This document shows, in pieces, positions 6,520 to 12,242 of a DNA stretch of 14,122 nt (positions within the stretch are counted from its first letter, which is position 1; every line of letters starts with the position of its first letter). The stretch lies in assembly GCA_937967755.1 (NCBI GenBank), contig CALBTA010000598.1, positions 1 to 14,122 of the forward strand, given 5' to 3'. This stretch comes from an uncultured Planctomycetaceae bacterium (GTDB lineage: Bacteria > Planctomycetota > Planctomycetia > Pirellulales > Pirellulaceae). The position numbers and the translations under genes are program-made. The notes under the pieces were generated by a model. It did no database searches and was not told the DNA's origin. It was given only the letters and a program-made list of their open reading frames with translations.

Positions 6520-9500
6520 ATGCGATACTTTCTTACTGCGTTGATCGTAGCAACCGCCCTTGGTTTTACTTCAGCCCGAGCTACCGAAATTGACAAGGCA
6601 AGTCAAGAAACCGCCGCCGGCATTCTGGAAAAGGCAGGCGTGCAAGGCGGTATCGTTGTTCACTTGGGTTGCGGCGATGGGAAGCTGACCGCGGCGTTGC
6701 GGGTGAGCGATAGTTTTCAGGTGCAAGGGCTGGATCGCGATGGCGACCTCGTGCAACAGGCGCGCCGTCATGTGCGGTCGCTTGATCTCTATGGGCCGGT
6801 GTCGATTGACAGGTTGGCGGCGAAGCGGCTGCCGTACATCGATAACTTGATCAACCTGGTGGTGGTTGAAGACGCCAGCGGCATCCCGATGAAGGAAGTG
6901 CTGCGCATACTCGTGCCCGAAGGTGTGGCGTATGTGAAGTCAGGTGACAATTGGGAAAAGACAATCAAGCCGCGGCCGGAGAACATCGATGAATGGACGC
7001 ACTTCATGCACAGCGCGTCGAACAACGCGGTCGCCGACGACGACGTGGTCGGCCCGCCGCGGCATTTGCAATGGCTGGGCAGCCCGCGGTGGTCGCGCCA
7101 CCACGACCGCATGGCCAGCGTCAGTGCGATGGTTTCGACCGGCGGGCGGATCTTTTATGTGATGGACGAAGGTTCGCGAATTTCGATTCAGCTTCCCGCC
7201 AAGTGGACGCTGATCGCCCGCGACGCGTTCAACGGCACCGTGCTGTGGAAACGCCGAATCCCCAATTGGCAGCACCACCTCTGGCCGCTGAAGAGCGGGC
7301 CGACGCACCTCGCCCGGCGGCTGGTCGCGGTGGACGATCGGGTCTACGTCACGCTCGGCATCGATGCGCCGGTCAGCGTACTGGATGCGGCAACGGGCGA
7401 GACGGTTCGCACATTGAAAGGCAGCGACGGGGCGGAAGAATTGATCGTTTCGGGGCCGAATGTCTACGCGTTGGTGAACCAGGGAAAATCGGAACTGGCC
7501 GATTACAAGCCGGCCCACAACGTGGGCGATCAAGGGCGTGTCGCGCGGGAATTCCACTGGAACGAAAACCCACGCGAGGTGCAGGCGTTCGACGCCGAGA
7601 GCGGACGGTTGCTATGGAAGCAAGCGTCGAAGGTCGCCCCGCTGACGATGAGCAGCGACGGCGACCGGCTGTTCTATCACGATGGCGAGAAAGTAGTCGC
7701 CCGCGATCGGGCCAACGGCGAAGAGGAATGGTCGAGCGAGCCGGTCGATCGCCGAAAACAGATCGCATTCAACTTTGGCCCCAAATTGGTCATTCATGAC
7801 GACGTGTTGCTGTTCGCCGGCGGCGACCGGGAAATGCACGCTTTCAACACCAAAACCGGGAAGGAAATTTGGACTGCCCCGCACGCCCGCGGCGGATACC
7901 AATCGCCCGAGGACTTGCTGGTATCCGGCGGGCTGGTCTGGTCCGCCCCGACCACCAGCGGGCGTGACAGCGGTGAGTGGACAGGCGTTGACGTGACGAC
8001 CGGCAAGGTGAAAAAGCAGTTCGCACCCAACGTCGAAACATATTGGTTCCATCACCGGTGCTACATCGCCAAGGCGACGAACAACTTCCTGCTACCTTCG
8101 CGGACCGGCATCGAGTTCGTCGACCCCGACAAAAGCGATTGGGAAATTCACCACTGGGTGCGCGGCGGCTGCTTGTACGGTTCGATGCCGTGCAACGGGT
8201 TGCTCTATTCCCCGCCGCATAACTGTGCCTGTTACCCCGAAGCGAAGATGTACGGTCTCAACGCGCTCGCCCCGGCGGGCAATAGTTCGATTGCGAAGTT
8301 GCTCAAAAGCGCACCCGTTGGTGAGCAAGGCGATCGCTTGGAATACGGCCCGGCGCGGGACAAGGTCGTCGGCATCTGGCGGCACCCTGCGGCGAACGAA
8401 TGGCCCACGTATCGGCAAAACAACCGCCGCAGCGGATCGACGTCCGAGACGATTTCACCCGAACTGAAGACCGCCTGGAAGAGCGCCCTAGGCGGCAAAC
8501 TATCCGCGCCGACGATCACCAAGGAAGCACTGTATGTCGCCCAAGTCGATCAACATACCGTTCACGCCATCGACCTGGGAACAGGCGAGCCCAAGTGGAG
8601 TTTCACCGCAGGCGGACGCATCGATTCGCCGCCGACTTATTTCCACCAGCGCGTGGTGTTCGGCAGCGCCGATGGCTACGTCTATTGCCTGAGGGCTTCG
8701 CACGGCGATTTGGTTTGGCGGTTTCGGGCGGCCCCGGTCGACCTTCGCCACGGTGTGATGGAACAGTTGGAATCGGTTTGGCCGGTCCACGGCAGCGTGC
8801 TGGTTGAGGAAGACGACGACACCGGCGTGCCGGTCGTGTCGTTCGTGGCGGGGCGAAGTTTGTACCTCGACGGCGGCATGCGTTTGATTCGCCTGGATGG
8901 GCTTTCAGGCAAGTTGCTGGATGAAGATTTGCTCGACGACAAAGACCCCGAAAGCGGCAAGAATCTGCAAGCTCGCTTGAAGGTGTTGCAGATGCCCGTG
9001 GGGCTGAGCGACATTCTTTCCAGCGACGGCAAGTACACCTACATGCGATCGCAACCGTTCGACGCTGAGGGGCAACGGGTCGACCTCGGCCCGTACTCGG
9101 CCGACTTCGCCACGCAGGGAAGCGTTCACAAAGGAGAGACGGCGCACCTGTTCGCCCCGATGGGATTCTTGGACGACACCTATTTTCACCGGGCCTATTG
9201 GGTTTACGGGCGAAGCTTCGCCGGCGGGCATGCGGGTTATTATCAAGCCGGCAAGTACGCCCCTGGCGGCCGGCTGATCGTTCACGACGACGAAAACGTG
9301 TACGGCTTCTGCCGCAAGCCGCAGTATTACCGATGGACAACCACGATTGAGCATCACCTGTTCGCCGCCAGCAAGGCCCCACCGCCCGAGGCCCGCGAAG
9401 GGGGCGATTCGACGGCCGCGGCCAACAAAGGTGCGCGCCGCAACGCGCCCGCGGCGAACACCGGCATGGTCCACATCGCTAATTCCGATAGCCTCGACCC

Positions 9501-10482
9501 GACCGGCAAGCCGCTGGCGATCAGCGCTTGGGTGAAGGTCGACAAACCAGGCGGAGTGGTCGTCGCCCGCGGCGGACCGGCCCGTGGCTACGCGTTGTAC
9601 CTGGAGAAAGGGCAGCCGAAATTCACCGTTCGCGAAGGGGAAGAGAAGACCGTCACCGCCGTAGGTGGCAAGCGGATCGTCGGCAAGTGGGCGCACCTCT
9701 GCGGGGTGCTAACGGCTGATAAGCACGTGCAACTTTACGTCGATGGAAAACTAGCCGACGACTCCGGCGAGATTCCATTCATTACTTCGGCACCGCTGCA
9801 GGCGATGGAGATCGGCGGCGACGATGGGACGGCCGTCGCCGAATACAAGTCGCCGAACTTATTGACCGGCGCGATCGATGAAGTCGTGTTGCTTCACGGG
9901 AAGACCACCGCCGCTGATGTGGCGGCGCTGAAGTCAAGCGATCTGAAAGCGCTCAATGAAGAGACCGAAGTGGTGCTGAACATCAACTTCAACGACGGCA
10001 AAGCGGCCGACGCTTCCGGTAAGGAGAATCACGGCAAGATTCAAGGGGCCAAGCCGGCCGAAGGGCAAGTCGCGCAGGCGATGCAGTTTTCCGACGCGGC
10101 CAAGCGTGGCGGCAATTCGCGAAGCGGCGGGTCGTTTGTGAAACACCACTGGAACAGCGACGTGCCGGTGATGGTTCAGGCCATCGTCAAGGCGGGTGAT
10201 GTCGTCTTTGTCTGCGGCCCGCCGGATTTGATCGACGAAGAACAGGTCTTCGCCAAAATCACCGCGGGGGACGAAACGGTCGAGAAAGTGCTAACCGCCC
10301 AAGACGCCGCGTTCAACGGGGCCGAAGGTTCGCTGCTGCTGGCAGTGGACGCCAAAACCGGCAAGCTGTTGGCCAACCACAAGTTAGAAGAACTGCCCGT
10401 TTGGGACAGTCTGGCGGTTGCAAGCGGTAAACTCTTCCTAACCACCACAGGGGGGAAAGTCGTTTGCTTCAGCGGAAAGTAG
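6520..10482 (+). CDS. Exported fusion: methyltransferase-like domain, PQQ-type beta-propeller, LamG-like domain
   Basis: 1320 residues from the ATG at 6520. The frame is open from an ATG at 6406, but 6520 is preferred: it follows a GGAAAGAAG ribosome-binding-like stretch, lies downstream of the candidate promoter, and begins directly with a signal peptide (about 1-21, ending SARA). Residues about 35-165 have a SAM-dependent methyltransferase Rossmann fold: HLGCGDGK (48-55) is motif I and LDRD (71-74) ends the next strand. From about 200 to 970 come quinoprotein-like blades with repeated 'aldaxTGkxxW' units such as AFNTKTGKEIWTA, and WPTYRQNNRRSGST (about 628-641), a usual opening of PQQ-like repeats. 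A LamG-like domain (about 980-1140), a short segment like the start of another LamG (about 1148-1192), and a last blade (about 1215-1320) follow. This layout resembles planctomycete 'PQQ-binding-like beta-propeller' proteins. No CxxCH haem site is seen. Substrate and activity are unknown; PQQ binding is not demonstrated. Confidence 0.9.
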   Translation: MRYFLTALIVATALGFTSARATEIDKASQETAAGILEKAGVQGGIVVHLGCGDGKLTAALRVSDSFQVQGLDRDGDLVQQARRHVRSLDLYGPVSIDRLAAKRLPYIDNLINLVVVEDASGIPMKEVLRILVPEGVAYVKSGDNWEKTIKPRPENIDEWTHFMHSASNNAVADDDVVGPPRHLQWLGSPRWSRHHDRMASVSAMVSTGGRIFYVMDEGSRISIQLPAKWTLIARDAFNGTVLWKRRIPNWQHHLWPLKSGPTHLARRLVAVDDRVYVTLGIDAPVSVLDAATGETVRTLKGSDGAEELIVSGPNVYALVNQGKSELADYKPAHNVGDQGRVAREFHWNENPREVQAFDAESGRLLWKQASKVAPLTMSSDGDRLFYHDGEKVVARDRANGEEEWSSEPVDRRKQIAFNFGPKLVIHDDVLLFAGGDREMHAFNTKTGKEIWTAPHARGGYQSPEDLLVSGGLVWSAPTTSGRDSGEWTGVDVTTGKVKKQFAPNVETYWFHHRCYIAKATNNFLLPSRTGIEFVDPDKSDWEIHHWVRGGCLYGSMPCNGLLYSPPHNCACYPEAKMYGLNALAPAGNSSIAKLLKSAPVGEQGDRLEYGPARDKVVGIWRHPAANEWPTYRQNNRRSGSTSETISPELKTAWKSALGGKLSAPTITKEALYVAQVDQHTVHAIDLGTGEPKWSFTAGGRIDSPPTYFHQRVVFGSADGYVYCLRASHGDLVWRFRAAPVDLRHGVMEQLESVWPVHGSVLVEEDDDTGVPVVSFVAGRSLYLDGGMRLIRLDGLSGKLLDEDLLDDKDPESGKNLQARLKVLQMPVGLSDILSSDGKYTYMRSQPFDAEGQRVDLGPYSADFATQGSVHKGETAHLFAPMGFLDDTYFHRAYWVYGRSFAGGHAGYYQAGKYAPGGRLIVHDDENVYGFCRKPQYYRWTTTIEHHLFAASKAPPPEAREGGDSTAAANKGARRNAPAANTGMVHIANSDSLDPTGKPLAISAWVKVDKPGGVVVARGGPARGYALYLEKGQPKFTVREGEEKTVTAVGGKRIVGKWAHLCGVLTADKHVQLYVDGKLADDSGEIPFITSAPLQAMEIGGDDGTAVAEYKSPNLLTGAIDEVVLLHGKTTAADVAALKSSDLKALNEETEVVLNINFNDGKAADASGKENHGKIQGAKPAEGQVAQAMQFSDAAKRGGNSRSGGSFVKHHWNSDVPVMVQAIVKAGDVVFVCGPPDLIDEEQVFAKITAGDETVEKVLTAQDAAFNGAEGSLLLAVDAKTGKLLANHKLEELPVWDSLAVASGKLFLTTTGGKVVCFSGK

Positions 10483-10564
10483 TCCTGATTGCGGGGTCTA
10501 CCCGATATCCTATGGTGGGGCGGTCAGCTAAAGCGTTCCGGTTTTTCCGCTCAGCCGCCATGGA

Positions 10565-10600
10565 TTTAGGTCATCCGGCCGGGCAAGACGATGGCCTGAG
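10565..10600 (+). promoter_or_regulatory. Stem-loop in the region upstream of the outer-membrane barrel gene
   Basis: Bases 10565-10575 (TTTAGGTCATC) can pair with 10590-10600 (GATGGCCTGAG) in an 11-bp stem that includes three G-T wobbles, around a 14-base loop containing CGGCCG. It lies about 70 bases before the ATG at 10669, inside a 186-base gap otherwise without a gene. The gap also holds two similar strings, AAAGCGTTCC (from 10530) and AAAGCGCTTC (from 10626). No convincing -35/-10 pair was found. It could be an mRNA leader structure controlling translation, or chance pairing. Confidence 0.35.
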
Positions 10601-10668
10601 ATGTCAATGTTGATTGCGCGCCCTTAAAGCGCTTCAGGATTCTTCGTCTAACGAAATGGATTTCAAAC

Positions 10669-11439
10669 ATGTCAAAGAAACTCTTTAGCGCCTTTGCTGC
10701 GCTGCTGTCGATTGTTGCCGCCTATCAAACTGCCGGTGCGGGCGAATTGCACACGGTCGCCGGTTGCGACGCCTGCTGCTGCGATAGCGGGTACGGCCTG
10801 GACGTCGATTTTGAACTGGCCTTCCTCTCGCTGCACCGCAGCGATGGGTTCAGCCGGGATGGCATCTTCGAACTGGAAGCGGCACCCCGCGTCGCGGTCG
10901 GTTACGAAATCTGCGATGACTTCGGTGCCCGCGTCCGCTACTGGGAATTCAACCACTTTGAAGCTGCCGGGCAAGGTGGCAATCCTTCGCAAGTTGATAC
11001 CTACAACATCGACCTGGAATTGTACCGCGCGATCTGCCTCGACTGCGGCCTGACGGCCGAATTCGCCGGCGGCATCCGCTACAACCACTACAGCGATAAC
11101 AACGTCGCCGACAACAACCAAACCACCCGCTTCAACGCCTACGGCGGAACGCTTGGTATCGAATTGAGCCAGGCTGTGACCTGCAACGGCAACGTCTACG
11201 CTCGCGGGCGCTGGTCGCTGCTGATGGGCGATTCGGTTGACGACGGGAACCGCGATTTCGACGTATTGCGCGACCAATATGAAGTCGGCATCGGCTACGA
11301 GCAAGACATTTGCGTGATGGGCATCAACGCCGTCGTTCGCGGCGGTGCCGAGTGGCAAAACTGGGAAGGCTACAGCGACAACGCTGACGGCGCGATCGGT
11401 TTCCGCGGCTTCGTGCTGGGTGTCCAAACGCAGTACTAA
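10669..11439 (+). CDS. Outer-membrane beta-barrel protein (Lpg1974/porin-like), cysteine-marked
   Basis: 256 residues. A signal peptide (about 1-24, ending TAGA) is followed by a Cys cluster C33-x-x-C36-C37-C38. The rest reads as about ten amphipathic beta strands joined by long Asp/Asn/Gly-rich loops (for example NHYSDNNVADNNQTTR) alternating with short turns, and it ends in an aromatic-rich strand finishing GVQTQY, as in outer-membrane proteins with a C-terminal aromatic residue. ARVRYWEFNHFE is reminiscent of Lpg1974-type pore-forming proteins annotated in planctomycetes, though the family call is tentative. All nine cysteines of the mature part fall before strand 1 or in the short turns. 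A channel or structural envelope role is inferred. The gene is monocistronic: a strong terminator follows. No good ribosome binding site precedes ATG 10669, and the signal peptide is the main support for this start. Confidence 0.85.
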   Translation: MSKKLFSAFAALLSIVAAYQTAGAGELHTVAGCDACCCDSGYGLDVDFELAFLSLHRSDGFSRDGIFELEAAPRVAVGYEICDDFGARVRYWEFNHFEAAGQGGNPSQVDTYNIDLELYRAICLDCGLTAEFAGGIRYNHYSDNNVADNNQTTRFNAYGGTLGIELSQAVTCNGNVYARGRWSLLMGDSVDDGNRDFDVLRDQYEVGIGYEQDICVMGINAVVRGGAEWQNWEGYSDNADGAIGFRGFVLGVQTQY

Positions 11440-11475
11440 ACTACGCTCAACAAGCTTACCTTCCTTGAGCATAAG

Positions 11476-11511
11476 CTGCCCGAGTTGCACTAGCTTCTCG
11501 GGCAGTTTTTT
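11476..11511 (+). terminator. Intrinsic terminator of the barrel gene
   Basis: CTGCCCGAG (11476-11484) pairs perfectly with CTCGGGCAG (11497-11505) around a 12-base loop, followed at once by six T (11506-11511). It begins 36 bases after the stop codon. A smaller perfect inverted repeat, GCTCAA (11445-11450) with TTGAGC (11465-11470), precedes it. On the other strand there is no T tract after the stem, so it is mainly a + strand terminator. Confidence 0.92.
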
Positions 11512-11527
11512 GCGCGCCCCTTAAATT

Positions 11528-11764
11528 CTACTCCGCCTCCCGCAGATATCGCTCGCTACTCGCCTTCATCGCGGCAGCTTCGCGCGAGAGTTTGAACTCA
11601 GGGCCGGGCGGAAAGTATTGCAAGTCAGCGCCGTCCAATTGGATGGAGGCGCTCGGCAATCCAGGTTGCCGCTGACTGAAGCAAAAAACCGTTGCGCTGA
11701 TGGCTAAGAGCAATCCGAAACAAACTGTGGACGCCAGAAGTAGATGGCGGCTACCGAGTTTCAT
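11528..11764 (-). CDS. Small membrane-anchored protein, paralogue of the upstream lipoprotein
   Basis: 78 residues. A hydrophobic segment at about 8-29 should act as an uncleaved anchor or signal; the Cys at 28 follows T-V-F and is not a proper lipobox. The remainder is short and soluble, with the conserved block LPSAS..Q.D, then QYFPPGPEFKLSREAAAMKA (about 50-68). The same block is in the gene at 11774-12007, and the DNA is alike too (compare 11560-11625 with 11809-11870), showing tandem duplication. Nine bases separate the two genes. AGGGA (- strand, 11771-11775) overlaps the upstream TAG stop and sits six bases before this ATG, so translation is probably coupled. No known function is recognised. 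Confidence 0.75.
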   Translation of the reverse strand: MKLGSRHLLLASTVCFGLLLAISATVFCFSQRQPGLPSASIQLDGADLQYFPPGPEFKLSREAAAMKASSERYLREAE

Positions 11765-11773
11765 GCGCGATCC

Positions 11774-12007
11774 CTACGGCGCGTCCAACGATTGATCTTC
11801 CGCGTACGCCTTCATCGCGGCGGCTTCGCGGGTGAGCTTGAACTCAGGCCCTGGTGCGAAGTACTGCACGTCGTCGCTTTGGTAGTAGGCGCTCGGCAAG
11901 ACTTGCCCGCCGATGTCGCTTTGGCAACCGGTCAGCCCCACAGCGGCCAACATGCCGAGGACGGCCATCGATCGTACCGGCCAGCTCTGGCGATTCTCAA
12001 GTGACAT
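11774..12007 (-). CDS. Small predicted lipoprotein with YFxPGPEFKLxREAAAMKA block
   Basis: 77 residues. The N-terminus has basic residues, a hydrophobic core (about 13-24) and the lipobox L25-T-G-C28, so the protein should be lipid-modified at C28 and held in the envelope. The mature part is about 50 residues with LPSAYYQSDD and QYFAPGPEFKLTREAAAMKA (about 48-67), an acidic end and no enzyme motif. The frame is open further upstream (to 12064 on this strand), but ATG 12007 is chosen because GGGAAGGAA (12015-12023, - strand) is a strong ribosome binding site seven bases away and because it yields a proper lipoprotein signal. It is the first gene of a two-gene unit with 11528-11764. Function unknown. 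Confidence 0.8.
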   Translation of the reverse strand: MSLENRQSWPVRSMAVLGMLAAVGLTGCQSDIGGQVLPSAYYQSDDVQYFAPGPEFKLTREAAAMKAYAEDQSLDAP

Positions 12008-12142
12008 GTTTTCGTTCCTTCCCGAATAGGTCCCAGCTAGCGTCGCACCCCCGGCGCGGCGCACGAATGTCCGTTGCCATCGTTATCGTCGCTGCGACCG
12101 GCAAACTTTGGCCAAAACAGAAAATATCCCCAGAAGCCCGCG

Positions 12143-12172
12143 TTCGCATTTCGCCAACGGGTCCGCTATCAT
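12143..12172 (+). promoter_or_regulatory. Sigma70-like promoter candidate for the helical-repeat protein gene
   Basis: TTCGCA (12143-12148) and TATCAT (12167-12172) are separated by 18 bases and match consensus at four and five of six positions. Transcription would begin near 12179, which excludes the in-frame ATG at 12171 (inside the -10 box) and fits the ATG at 12243. The 235-base region between the divergent genes (12008-12242) shows no other clear element, and no convincing - strand promoter was found in it. Confidence 0.37.
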
Positions 12173-12242
12173 GAATACCAACTTGCCAGCGGCGCGCTCA
12201 GGGGCGGCGGCGAGGCGAATTTCGACTCCACGGAGTACCATC

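Noticed and set aside
6993..7799. A 268-codon + strand frame inside the PQQ-type gene
   Set aside because: It is out of frame within a continuous 1320-codon gene with clear propeller repeats, and its translation is Arg/Gly-rich low complexity.
8155..8260. A Cys-rich stretch in the PQQ-type protein considered as a c-type haem site (CNGLLY, NCACYP)
   Set aside because: No CxxCH motif is present; the pattern is C-A-C followed by Tyr, so haem attachment is not supported.
10672..11490. A 272-codon open frame on the - strand opposite the barrel gene
   Set aside because: It covers the barrel gene exactly in antisense, crosses its terminator and shows only low-complexity Ala/Val sequence. The + strand has a signal peptide, barrel strands and a terminator.
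12171..12242. An earlier in-frame ATG (12171) for the helical-repeat protein
   Set aside because: It has no ribosome binding site and lies in a -10-like box, while ATG 12243 has GGAG at a spacing of seven bases.
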